This document shows, one piece after another, positions 33,232-44,197 of a DNA stretch of 64,000 nt. Location: positions 1,674,001 to 1,738,000 of the forward strand of contig JANHCV010000008.1 in assembly GCA_025594325.1 (NCBI GenBank), written 5' to 3'. Source of the stretch: Blastocladiella emersonii ATCC 22665. Lineage: Eukaryota; Blastocladiomycota; Blastocladiomycetes; Blastocladiales; Blastocladiaceae. Both the position numbers and the translations under genes were made by a program. How positions within the stretch are numbered: position 1 is the first letter of the stretch; each line of letters opens with the position of its first letter. The notes under the pieces are model-generated. The model worked only from the letters and a program-made list of their open reading frames with translations, searched no databases and was not told the DNA's origin.

Positions 33232-33920
33232 TTAAGTGAAGCGTACAACTGGTGGAAGTGCAGTCGGAATCACGGCAGCCGCTGTGACCACGAGTTCCGC
33301 GACGCTGGCAGGCATGCGAAGTGAGACCGCGGGTTCCGTTGGAGCGGCGGGGAGAGGCTGTCCAACGGCCTCGAGCAGTTCCACGATTTCGTCAAAGCTT
33401 GGTCGCTTTGAATGATCGCCGTTCCAGCAGGCTTCAATGAGCGGCCTCATGCCCGCTCCGTAATCGGTGGCCATGTCCTTGGGCATTGTTGGGCGAATAC
33501 CCGCCTGGCAGACGGCCTCGGCGGCCTCGGTTTGGGATAAGAGCTCACTCAGCTCCTTTTTGGCAACGCAGATGCCGCGCGGAAGATAGATACACTTGGT
33601 AACGCGACCGTAACCGCCGGAACCCAGTTTCTCTTGCCGTAGTGGTGTGACGACGTCGTAGTCGGTCAACGCCAAGTTAGAAGCCGCGTTGATCCGTTCC
33701 ATAGCATGTTTTTCGAGTCCCGGGACGCGTGAAAGTAGAATGGAGCGAATTTGAGCGAGGATCGAGTCTGTGCCTGCAGAGAGGGTAGCGTGTGGGCGCT
33801 GGAAAGCGAGTTCGATGGCTGCAAAGGCATCGACCGCGGTCTCGATCGTCAAACCATAGTTGATCTCGAACAGCTTCTCGGGGGATAGCGAACCGAGGAA
33901 GTCAGAATGCTCGCATAATC
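33232..33920 (-). pseudogene. Protein kinase fragment lacking the catalytic core
   Basis: The minus-strand frame ends at the stop 33232-33234 and stays open upstream beyond 33852, without an in-frame ATG in its first part. It carries a kinase N-lobe start: EKLGSGGYGRVTKCIYL is a glycine loop and ICVAKKEL holds the VAIK-type lysine. It then passes directly into the end of a C-lobe: EAVCQAGIRPTMP and LIEACWNGDHSKRPSFDEIV, the W...RPSF signature of TKL/Tyr-like kinases. About 150 residues with the HRD, DFG and APE motifs are missing in frame. No intron-sized gap separates the two parts. It is either a deleted pseudogene or a short pseudokinase remnant. Confidence 0.7.
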
Positions 33921-34942
33921 GCTTCTCTTTTGGTTTTCTATCGAGGTGCGTTGCTTACTTGACATTATGCAGCACGACTTGTTGCTCGCTCTGACCGCGG
34001 CCACTGAGATCATCCCACCGTGTGCTCCGTTCAGAGTTGCCCAACTGCGGCAAGTGTCAAAATGTCGGCATCTAGGTCATATTCACGCTGACACACAAGT
34101 TTGTATGCCCTGTCTCGGCCGCACTTGGCCCCGCGGCGCCCAAGAACTCGACGTCGCGACAGCACGCCTACGTGACGACGCTACGACGCGACGAGGCACA
34201 CCGGTGACGCCCTTGCATCGCCTAAGTTGACGAGATCGGCAGTGGCTTCCGCACCAGTATTGCCGAAGCGCTCGCTGGGCCGATTTTTGACTCGAAACGC
34301 CTCAACCGCACGGCGGCCGCTGGCGTGGATGTGTCGCTCGCCGCGCGATTCAAAGCCACATACGGCTAACTGCACAACCTCATTGACACGCGTCTCGAGC
34401 GCCATTCAAGAAGACGTTGGCAGGTCCCAATTTACCGTTATCGCCGAGGTCGCGCCCACAGTCCAAGGCGCTGCGTCGCTGCCGTCCAGCGCGAACGATC
34501 GGCCGCGCCGTCCCTTGACGCAAGCACACCGCGCAGCATCCCCTCGCTCGATCCAGTAAAAAGGCATGCGTGGCACCATGCGGCTCACTTTTGCTGGCAT
34601 AAGAGTATGCCACGACGTGCTCCTACTCGTGTACGCTAAGCCGAAACCGCCCTTGCGTCGGCCGGACGCGCTGCGCCGCTCACATGACCTGACCAACGCG
34701 TCAAGCGCGAGCATGGGTTAAAGTAGCAAAGTTGATGCCGCTCCGCTGCCCAGCCTGGGGCTCAATTTCTTCGCATCAAGTGCCGCAGATCTTTTGCCGC
34801 CTCTCAATACATGCGGTCATGTTGATCACACATCTTCACCCCTCCCTAACGCGACGCATCATGCGGACATGAGCAGCGCGTCTCGGGCAGCAGTTACTTT
34901 CTCGGCTGACCAGAGGGAAATTGGAGGGAGTAAATATGTTCA
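33921..34942. other. About 1 kb without a recognisable gene
   Basis: Short frames on both strands are arginine/serine-rich or interrupted. A plus-strand stretch near 34230-34370 reads SIAEALAGPIFDSKR before a stop and might be a gene relic, but I could not assign it. Confidence 0.4.
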
Positions 34943-37900
34943 TTACTCGTCAACTTCCACAATACGACCCTCTTCATCCCCGTCATCGTCCTCGCCATTC
35001 TCTCGCGTGAAGTTGCCGTCAGCGCGAGACTTCGCGCCTGCGCTCGGCGGCGGGATCGTCGGATCAAGCGTCACAACAGCGGGAGGGGTGGCGGGCTGCG
35101 ACTGTGCTTCTGCGTTCAGGTACTGCTTACCTGGACCTTTGAACACGGGCAGGAGGGCGCAACGGTACAAGCATGGCTGAAATTCAGCGAAAAGGTCCGC
35201 GTCAAAATCGCCGTTCGCGTCTGAGACATCTTGATTAGGCGCGGACAGCGCCGAGCCGTCGAGACAAGCGGCAAAGCTGGGCCAGTTCTCGACGGGAACC
35301 CTGAGTTGTTCCGTTTGCCCGAGACCGCGGTAGGCGACAGCGACCTTTGGGATCAAGGGCTTTGTATCAGCCCGCAGTGGCGAGGGCAGGAACTGCGGCA
35401 TGCCGGCCATCACCCGCCTGGGCAAGTACAGCATGTCAAGAACGGGCGTGTGGGCGCGCGACGAGTCTGGCGGTGGCAGGACTGACATGCCGCGGAGGAC
35501 CAAGACGGACAAGTACTCGCCCCGATTCAGGTTGGTGACTTGCCCAAAATTGCCCATCATGATTTCAACGATGCGAACGCCACGGACGTAAGCTTCAAAC
35601 AGGCTGGCCGTAAGCATGCGCAAGTAAGCGACCTGAAGGTCGCAGTCAACGAAGAACTTTTCCGGGGTCAAGGCCGGGCGCACAATCTTGATGGCCAGAG
35701 CCTCGAGCTTGGGAGTAGCAACCCGCAGCGCAGTAAGTGCTGCCAGCTGATCCACCGACCACGGCGCCTCGGTCGGGAACACGTCCGTGTCGTCCGGAAG
35801 GCACGGAACAAGCGGGTGGCAAAGAAGGTAATGAAAAAAGGAAGCGGGTGCAAGCACACGCTTGTAACGGAGCCTAACGCGGCCTTCTCGTGGATCGAGC
35901 GCAATTTCAGTCAAACTGGCGTGGCCTGGCAGCCGGAACATCTGGAGCTTCCCGTTGACTGAGACGAGGGGAGCGCCGTAGGCACGAGCGATTTCGGATT
36001 GGGGAGGCTTTTCAAGCTTGGTGGCTCCGCGCGGAAGCGCAAGAAGAACTTCGTACCCATCCTCAACCTCAATAGCAAGAATGGGACGCAGGATCGGAGG
36101 CGTAGTTGGCCGCAGCATGTTCTCGCCGAATTTCTGAAAGCGCGCAACGGCAGCAAATCTGGCGGTACTTGCCATCGTGTGTGTGAGTGAGCCGACGGGA
36201 ACCTTGACCACCGAGACGGACGCGAGCATAACGCGCTGCGTGCTCAAGGTTGCAGCAGAACCGTGGCCATAATCAAAGCGGACGCGGGGGTTGAGCTGGC
36301 TCGATGATCCCTCAACCATGTACCGTGGGACGTACGCGGCAACCCGAAGCAACTGTCCGCCATCGATTGGCTCAAGGATGAGACTACGGAACTGGTGGGT
36401 AAGCAAGCCGTGCGTGACCTCGAACACCAGAGCCGCAAGAGGGTTCACGTTGGTTGCTGCCGTGGCAAACGCGCGATCAAAGGTACCCTCGACGCGGTAC
36501 AACACTTTGTCGCCAAACATTTCACTGATCGCAATCGGGAAGCCGTAGAGCTGCAACTGTGCGAAGGTCTCGGCTGCGCATTCTGCAAACCATGCGTCAG
36601 CGTGGAGGGTCGTCCACAAGCCACGCGCATCAGGCCACGGCGCATCTCTGTGCTGCACAGTACCAGTCCAAGTTAACCGGCCCGAAGCAAACGCAAAAGC
36701 AAATAGCTTAGCCAGGAGGGCGCCCGTGGCACTGGCTCCCGCTATACGTCGCGACGCGGTGGAAAAAATCGTCAATTAACCGTTCCTCTCCGCAGTTTGA
36801 AGTCCATGAAGTCCATTTAATCGTACCTGGTTTGCCAACGAAGGCGGTTGGAGCGTAAAGCGCAAAGAGCCTCTCGGTAAACTGCCTAGCCACGTGGTGA
36901 AAAAGTCCAGAGTCACGCACCGCGATCGGGACGGTCGGGGCGGGGAAGCTGTAGAAGGTGATGTCTTCCCGGCTCCGACCGCCGCGGCGCAAGAGCTGCG
37001 CTTTGCTCCAAGCGATACGCGTCGCGTGCGTTGACCAGTCATGCTCTCCCGGATCTTCGAGCAAGTTCAGGCCGAGCAGCGTTGGCCAAACTTGGAGAGG
37101 AATGGAAGTGACCTCGCGCAAGAATTCGTAACGGTTGGGCGCAATCGAGTCAAGGTGTTCGGTCCATGTGTGGATGAGCGAGCGCCCATATTCCCACTCG
37201 ATAGCAAGGAGCGGTGATCCGTGCACGAGCAAGTTGAGAAGCCCGCAGCTGTCCATCCAGTCGCCCGTCTCTATGACGTTGAAGCGAAGCAAGTCCTGAA
37301 CGTGCTCGGCGGGCTGCTGTTGCTGACGCTGCTGGTCCGGCCGACGAGGATGGCAGAGCTGGTGTTGCGAAACAAGTTGCTCCATGACCTGGACAGGATG
37401 ACCGGCAACAAAGGCGATACGGCACAAAAAGTCGGCCTGACCCGTTTTGATTTGTTCACTAAGAGCATCCGACGCGATCTTGGAGTCGCGACGGCGGTCG
37501 CTGCCAGGGCCAAACGCTTCAGTGAGAGATGTAACGTACTTTTCCAGCGCAAGTTGGACACTCCCATGCACGTCCTCGTGGTTGACGTGCAGGACGTCGA
37601 ACGGAGACAAGTCAAAGGGGACCGAGATCGAAAGTGCGCCGTCAAGGTCCGTGAGAAGCATGGCGGGGTTAGCGACCAAGTCGGGCGGCGCGTGGACATT
37701 ACCCAAGTCGGGATAGAAGGATTCGAGAAGCAGACGAAGCTCGCGGTCGACCTCCTCTTCAACTTCGCCAGTGGGAAAGTTATCCCCATGTGCGTCTCGC
37801 GCCCAGCCCATGAAACGATTGACAGCAGCTTGCGCATAGTCGCTGCGGTCCTCGTCACTGCCGACTCGCGCAAAGTAGACAGCAAGCGCCTCGACGAGCT

Positions 37901-38492
37901 TTCCGACCGACCAGTTGCAAGCGAGCCATGCCTCCCAGCAGCGTCGGACGGCGCCAAGTGTCTTGTCATCGAGCACGCGAACTTGAGCGTCCTCGCGGGT
38001 CCAATCGGCGGCCAGACAACCGCGCATCTGGGCCATCCAGAACTCGGAGGTCGCGGGCTCAAGCATAAACGAATAAGTGAGCTGACGGACGTGGTGCGTG
38101 AGAGCCGGTTTCGTCTCCTCGTCACATTCGGCAACAGCGTGCAGAACAAGCAAGTTGCGGGCAATCACCTCGGGGTGCGTGTCGCTGAGAACAAAAGCGA
38201 GGTCGGCGGTGCCGCACTTGCGCTTGGCGTCATCGAACGTGCGCACGACGTCGCGCAGGTCGCCGCACTGGAAGACGAGGGCATCGAGCCGGCGGAAGGT
38301 GCGCGGGCTGTGGTGGAAGAAGAGGTCGCGGGCGTAGGACCGGCCGTACGGGTAGTACGGCGTGCTGGCGTCGCCGTCGAGGGCGAGAGTGGCGCAAGTC
38401 CGCGACGGCACGACGACGTCGGGCGGACTGGCCTCGGAGTAAGCCTTGCCCTTGGCGGGTCGTTTGCCATTAGTCTTTTTCTTTTGCTTCAT
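34943..38492 (-). CDS. DUF4470-domain protein, gene D
   Basis: Exon 1 is 38492-36827 and exon 2 is 36741-34943, giving 1154 aa. The 85-bp intron begins GTACGA and ends TATAG at the position shared with genes A and C. The start is MKQKKKTNGKRPAKGK; an ATG five codons upstream is less family-like. The DUF4470 core reads STPYYPYGRSYARDLFFHH, VFQCGDLRDVVRTFDDAKRK and AFVLSDTHPEVIARNLLVL. Later blocks include CRIAFVAGHPVQVMEQLVSQ, TGDWMDSCGLLNLLVHGSPL, SGRLTWTGTVQH, LTHQFRSLILEP and LVLRGMSVLPPPDSSR. The C-terminus is acidic and ends GRIVEVDE. It is the only complete copy on the minus strand and lies apart from the A-C array. Molecular function is unknown. Confidence 0.85.
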
Positions 38493-38507
38493 GGGAGTGA
38501 CATGCAA

Positions 38508-38864
38508 TTAGCCACTTGGTGGGAGCGCGAGGGAAGCGGAGTGCGGCTGGGCTTGAAACGGGCGGCCGCGAAGTGGGAACTGTTCGCACGTGATTTGCAC
38601 ATGATAAACTGACGCGTCTCGCACCCCGTCTCCGCACGCCCTGACCAGCTGAAGCAAGCCCTGGTTGGACTGGCTCGAGCCATCCGGGGAGGACGGCACG
38701 CGTGCAATCGTATCCAGGTAGGATTCGACGGCGGCGCGGGTGGACCGCACCTGGTCCGCCGCTCGCTGGTTAAGAGCGCCAGCGGGCGCGCGGGCGAGGA
38801 TCTCGCCGAGCTGTGCGGCAAATTGCCACAATTTAGCGGCCGGGTCTCCCGACATGGCATCCAT
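38508..38864 (-). CDS. Small helical hypothetical protein (doubtful)
   Basis: A 118-aa frame begins MDAMSGDPAAKLWQFAAQLG and contains QVRSTRAAVESYLDTIARV; the predicted helices and the LWQFAAQL start look protein-like. It ends 15 bp before gene D on the same strand, and its last third overlaps gene D's promoter module, which argues that the true coding region, if any, ends earlier by splicing. I do not recognise the family. Confidence 0.35.
   Translation of the reverse strand: MDAMSGDPAAKLWQFAAQLGEILARAPAGALNQRAADQVRSTRAAVESYLDTIARVPSSPDGSSQSNQGLLQLVRACGDGVRDASVYHVQITCEQFPLRGRPFQAQPHSASLALPPSG
38586..38622 (-). promoter_or_regulatory. Promoter module upstream of DUF4470 gene D
   Basis: On the minus strand GCGAGACGCGTCAGTTTATC precedes ATGTGC and then AAATCACGTGC, 94-130 bp upstream of the ATG at 38492. 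Confidence 0.6.
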
Positions 38865-39359
38865 CAGCTTGCATCGAGAGGAGCGGGGAGGAGCGTGAGT
38901 CGGTTCCTTGTGCGCAGGCTTTTGTTGCGGGCGCAAATCGCAGCGGAGCACGAGCGCCACTCGGCCGGCATGACCATCCCGTCAACGGAATCCCATCCGG
39001 TCCGGCTCTCGTCCCAACTCTTTGCTCGCACCGCCGCAATCAGCGCCGCAATGCCAGCCTATGGATTTCACTCTCTGCATTATGCTCAGGCGCTATGAAT
39101 CATGATCGCCATCTGCCGCGGTCGCGCCGCCGCTCTCGACTTCGTCAAATTCGCGGTGGTCTTGTAGACGCCAGCCCGCCGTCTGTCGTCTCGCCGATCA
39201 GCTACGTACAACCTCTTGAACTCGGGATCGATAGCCCGCCAGGTCGTCCTTGCAGTCGTATGCCGCTGTTGCTCGGCCGCCGATTCGGCCTGCTCGTCTA
39301 GTACTCTCGCCCACAACCGCGGCCGATGCCCCGTCATTACGGTCCAGCCGACACGGCCT
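38865..39359. other. Intergenic stretch, no gene seen
   Basis: A minus-strand frame from 39427 continues out of the LRR pseudogene into sequence without leucine-rich pattern. Nothing else is recognisable. Confidence 0.35.
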
Positions 39360-40133
39360 TTGACGGGGAGGTATGTTTCATCAAGTGCAAACGAATCGAG
39401 GCTGCACAGGTTAGTACGGCAGAGCATCCGAATTCCTTTGCCGCCGATGCGGTTGGACGACAGGTTGAGGGCTTGGAGAGAGTAAGGGGGGATTTGGGCG
39501 AGTGCAGCGACGCCCTCGTCGCCCAGGGAGCATGATTCTAAGTCAAGATGTTACAGCAAATCGTAGTGCTTGGCAGCAAACAGACGAATTGCCTTGGCGC
39601 CAATCCAGGTATGTTCGAGGTTCCGTTCGACCAAGGTCAAATCTTGGGGCATGCGCTCGGCAAAGACGGTGCGGCCTCAGCGCTCCAATCGGCAAAGCAG
39701 AGGTGAAGGATCTTGAGGCCAGACGGGAGGCCATGCACAAGACCCAGCACGGCGTCAGGCGTAAGCCGCCGGTTGCCCGGCGAGAAAATAACTAGCTCCG
39801 TAAGCGAAGACGGCAGGAAACGCAGGAAGCGCGAGAATCCGGGTGCACCGCGCAAGCCGACAAGGAAGCGGAGGCGCTCGAGGGTGTCCGGGAGCCGCGG
39901 GCCAGAGATGGGCGACAGCGGAAGTGAAACCAAGTGGCCGGAAAGGTTGAGCGTGCGCTTGCGCGATCAACACTAATGTGTTCAAGGACATGGCTCTCGA
40001 TGGCGCGACGGACCGAAGGCGCAAGCGAGCGCGGGAAGACGCGGGCATAGTGTGCGAGCGAAGCGAGGTCGTCGGGGTCGGCCGAGTACACGGCGTAGAC
40101 CAAGATCCGCTCAATGATCGGGGAGACGTCCAT
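39360..40133 (-). pseudogene. Decayed LRR gene related to the one at 5-6.8 kb
   Basis: The ATG at 40133 opens a frame reading VSPIIERILVYAVYSADPDD then LASLAHYARVFPRSLAPSV, closely matching the N-terminus of the intact LRR gene. The frame then shifts: leucine-rich sequence resumes as LSGHLVSLPLSPIS and LSGLKILHL-like repeats. It shifts again near 39640 and shows an in-frame TAA before HLDLESCSLGDEGVAALAQ, followed by LQALNLSSNRIGGKGIRML. At least two frameshifts and one stop make it non-functional. The length is much shorter than the intact copy. Confidence 0.75.
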
Positions 40134-40402
40134 GTTGCTACAAGTTAGCTCGCCTTGTATCTGCATCGTCCAATCGGTGAGCGGGCCGGCCGAGCGCCGA
40201 GTCCGTCGGCCGGAGCGCACGCGGGCTCGCGTGGCTTGCGGGGCGGTGGGGCGAAAATTCCGATCAGCGGGGGACATCTGATTTGCCCTTTCGCTCCACT
40301 GGTTCTCTCCCCGCCCCTTCGTATATCCGGCCCCGCGCCGCTAAATCGCCCCTACACTCCCTGCAACGCACCCAGCGACCCGATCCACGCTCTTCCGTGA
40401 AC

Positions 40403-43400
40403 ATGGCGTCGTCGCCGCTCTCGTCGGTTCCGGCCACGTCCTCGCCGACCGACCCGGCGCCGCTTCTGCCTTCGACCACGGCCGCTCTACCTGCTACTAT
40501 GCCCTCCCTGCCCGCCGCAGCCCACGCCATGGACCCGCCGCAGCCCGCCTACTTCTACGGCGCCGACGAGGGCTTCACGGACGGCGCGCCCGTCTTCACG
40601 CCGACCGCCGCCGAGTTCGCCGACTTTGACGCGTACGTGGCCGCCGTCGACAAGGCGTGGGGCCACCGCTACGGCGTCGTCAAGGTGATTCCGCCGCCCG
40701 AGTGGGCCGCCGCCGTGCCCGACATCCGCCCGCGCCTCGCCCAGGCTAACATCGTCAAGCCCATCTCGCAGCAGTTCGAGGGCGGCCGCGGCGTCTACCG
40801 CCAGCTCAACGCCGAGGTCGCCCGCAAGTACTCGGCCGCCGACTTTGCCCGCGCCTCGTTCACGGACGGCGCCCGCCCGCCGTACCTGCGCCACGAGCCG
40901 CACTGGGCCGACGACCACGGATCGAGCGCCGGCGCCGCCCCGCCCTCGCCCGCCGTCTCGCTCGGCGTCGCTTCTACCACGGGTGACGCCGCCATCACCC
41001 CGCGTATCACGCGCGCGTCCGCCCGCCAGGCCAAGGCACTCGGACTCGCCCACCCGCCCGAAATGCCCACCTCATCGCTCGCCGGCGATACCGCGTCCGA
41101 GGCCTCGCTCGCCACGCCCTCGGCCACCCCCGTGCGCCCCGCCCCGCCCGTCTCGCCCGCCCAACTCGCCAACAAGCCCGCCCAGTGCTTCTTCACCACC
41201 CCCGCTGCCGCCGAGGCCGCCGCGTCCGCGTCTTCCACTCACAACGACGACGAGACCCCGCCCGAGCCCAAGCGCGCGCGCCGCCACTTCCGCTTCGAGG
41301 CCATCGACCTTGACGCCGAGCTCGCCGACGGGCCCTTCGAGGACGACCTGTTCACCTGCCGCTTCCCCGCCCGCTACGTGCGCCACGAGCTCGAGGAAGA
41401 GTACTGGCGCTCCATTGGCGTCAGCTGCGGGTCCGCCGCGAGCCACCGCCCCGTCTACGGCGCCGACCTGCAGGGCACCCTGTGGCCGTCCGCCTCCGAC
41501 CCGCCCACCTGGAACACCAACCGCCTCGACACCATCCTCGCCCGGTGCCTGCGCGCCCGCGTCGCCGGTGTCAACACCCCGTACCTGTACTTCGGGACGT
41601 GGCGCGCCACCTTCGGCTGGCACTGCGAGGACGCCGACCTCTACTCGATCAACTACCTGCACCTCGGCGCGCCCAAGGCCTGGTACGCGCTCGGCGCGTG
41701 CGACGCCGCCGCCTTCGACAAGCTCGCCGCCGCCACCTTCCCGCGCGACGCCCACGAGTGCGCCGAGTTTGTCCGCCACAAGACCCTGCACATGAGTCCC
41801 GCCGCCCTCGCCGCCCACGGCCTCACGGTCCACCGCCTCGTGCAGAACAAGGGCGAGTTCGTCCTCACCTTCCCGCGCGGGTACCACTCCGGGTTCAACC
41901 TCGGGTTCAACTGCGCCGAGTCCGTCAATTTTGCCCTCCCGCGCTGGTTCGACATCGGCAAGCGCGCCGGCACCTGCCAGTGCGAGAACTTTTCAGTCGG
42001 CATTGACGTTGCCGCCCTCGAGAAGGCGTACCACGCGCTGCTCGCTGGCGGTGGCGGGGATCCCGACTCGCCCGTCGAGTCAGAGGCCTCGGCCGAATCG
42101 GTCACCACGGCCGCCCGCGGCATGGCCTCGCGCCAGGGCCGCGTGCTCCGCGCCTCCGCCGCTGCCGCTTCCGGGAAACAGCCGCGCGGCGTCACGGTCG
42201 CCCTCACCGACTTTGCCACCCCGACCGTCCTCGACGCCGCCGTCCACCACCACTCGGACGCCGAGGGTGGAGACGAGGCGGGCGATGCCGGGGAGGCCAT
42301 GGACGTGGTACCCGCCGAGCCCGCGGCCCCGCGCCGCGCCGGCAAGCGGTCCGCCCCGGGCGCTTCCGCGACCGCCGCCGTGAAACCCGAGTCCGGCACA
42401 ACGACGACGGGCGGCGGCGCCGAACCTCGCCGCGCGTCGGCGCTCGGCCCGCTGCTGACGTCGTTCCTGGCGAACCCGCGTCCGTGCCTGCTGTGCCCGC
42501 GTCCCGACGACCCGGACCGGTACGGCGCGCTGCTGCCGTGCCACGGGCTGCCGGCCGGGGTCAACGCGCACCGGACGTGCGCGACGGGCGTCCCCGAGAC
42601 GTGGGCGCACGACGACCACGTGTACGGCGTGGCGTGGGTCCCGCGCGAGCGGCTCGTCATGCTGTGCGCCGCGTGCCACGTCCAGGGCGTACACTCTGGG
42701 CCGGTGGTGCAGTGTGGTGGGGAGACGTGTAACCGGTCGTTCCACGTCGCGTGCGCCCTTGACGAGGGGCAGGCGCGGATCGAGGAGGGCGTGGTCAAGG
42801 TGTGGTGTCGCAAGCACGCGGTACGTTTACTCTGTGTTAGACCTGGAGTGGGATGGAGGCTGACTGTTTGTGCATGTAGCCCAAGATCCCGCAGCCGCGC
42901 AAACGCCGCCGCGCCGCGACCGACCCGACGCGGCTCCCCACGGCCGCCGCGGCCTCCGCCTCGGCCGCTGCTGCTGCTGCCGCTGCCGCGAGCGCTGCCA
43001 CCGCTGCCGCTTCCTCCGCGGCCCCATCCGCGTCCTCCGTGACCGCCGCCGCCGTGCAGGCGCTCGCGACGCTGCAGTTCCGCGCGCCGACCACGGCGTT
43101 TGGTCACTACGCGTACGACCCGCACGCGCACGCGCACGCACACCACCACTACCCGTCGCTCCCGCCCATGGCGCTGCCCGACCACCTGTCGGCGCCGCCC
43201 ATGCACCACCCCCACCCGCACCACCCGTGGGCCGCCACCGCGTCGCCGCTGCTCGCCGGGTACCCGACCACCAGCAGCAGTCCCGCCGTCTCGTCGTCCT
43301 CGGCGGCCGCGTCGCCTATGCCGCTCGCCATGGGCGGGATGGCCGGGTACGCGACCAACCCATGGGCGGCCGCCGCCCGTGGGTACCATCTCCCGCCCGG

Positions 43401-44085
43401 CGGCGCGTTCGCGTCGGCGCCGCAGCCGCACCAGCACCAGCAGCAGCAGCAGGCTGGAGGTCCCGTGGTGCAGCAGTACTACCCGTCGCCCGCCGCCGCC
43501 GCGTACGCGGTCCCGCCCATGCAGCAGGCGCCGTACACGGCGGGCCCGTTCCTCCCGGCGGCCGCCACCACGACCGCGGCCACGACCGCCGAGTACAACC
43601 CGGCCGTCACGGCCCCGGCCACGGTGGTCGGCGGCGACGCGGGGTACATGAGCTCGCCGCCGCACCAGTACGCGGTCCCGCCGGTCCCGCAGCAGCCGTT
43701 CGCGCCACCACCCCCGCAGACGCAGCAGCAGCCCCAGCAGGCGTTTGTGAACCCGGCACCGCAGCCGGCGTACGCGGGTGGGTATTATGGGTACCCGGCG
43801 CCCACGGACTACTCGGCGGCCGCCGCCGCGGCTGCCGCGGTCGCGTCGGCAACGCCGCCGTTCGCCCACCACCACCAGCAAACCGTTCCCACCCTCCCGC
43901 AAGAACAGCCGCAGCAACAGCAGGCGTTCCCGCTTGCACCGGTCCTCCCGGCTCCCACGCCTGCTGCGGGTGCAGCTCCGCCCGCTGTTGCGGCTGTCCT
44001 CGCGGATACCGCGTCGGTGCCAGCAGGCGGCAGCGGCACCGGCGGGTTCCCGTCCCCGCAACCGCCGCCCAGTGGGTCGTCGTGA
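40403..44085 (+). CDS. KDM4/JMJD2-type JmjC histone lysine demethylase with PHD region
   Basis: Exon 1 is 40403-42820 and exon 2 is 42880-44085, giving 1207 aa; the intron begins GTACGT and ends GTAG. A JmjN segment lies at about 63-104 (PVFTPTAAEFADFDAYV). The JmjC domain has the metal ligands in place: His407 and Glu409 in GWHCEDADLYSINYLHLGAP and His495 in FPRGYHSGFNLGFNCAESVN. Together with JmjN this is the KDM4 pattern (H3K9/K36 demethylases, Fe(II)/2-oxoglutarate). Residues about 690-806 form a cysteine-rich extended PHD (CLLCPRPDD, LCAACHVQG, CNRSFHVACALDEG, WCRKHA). Exon 2 encodes a basic PRKRRR stretch, then about 380 residues rich in A, P, Q, H and Y without a domain. It converges on the LRRC43-like gene with 112 bp between stops. 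Confidence 0.9.
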
Positions 44086-44197
44086 GTTCCGCTCCGAGTG
44101 TTTTCTGTATCCTCCGTCCGCATGTGCTCCTCCCCCTCGTGTCTCGTTTCGTGTCGTGTTCGTGAATTCATTGTATTAGTACGGTATCCCCTGGCCT

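Noticed and set aside
34230-34560. Possible gene relic reading SIAEALAGPIFDSKR
   Set aside because: It is stopped after about 45 codons and I could not link it to any family in the window.
37221-38612. Plus-strand frame of about 460 codons opposite DUF4470 gene D
   Set aside because: It mirrors exon 1 of a gene whose family is conserved in four other copies; no independent features.
38508-38864. Operon-like pair of the small frame with gene D
   Set aside because: The promoter module of gene D lies within the small frame, so co-transcription is unlikely and the small frame itself is doubtful.
41653-44061. Long minus-strand frame (about 800 codons) opposite the JmjC gene
   Set aside because: It is antisense to conserved JmjC and PHD coding sequence and composed mainly of R, G and V.
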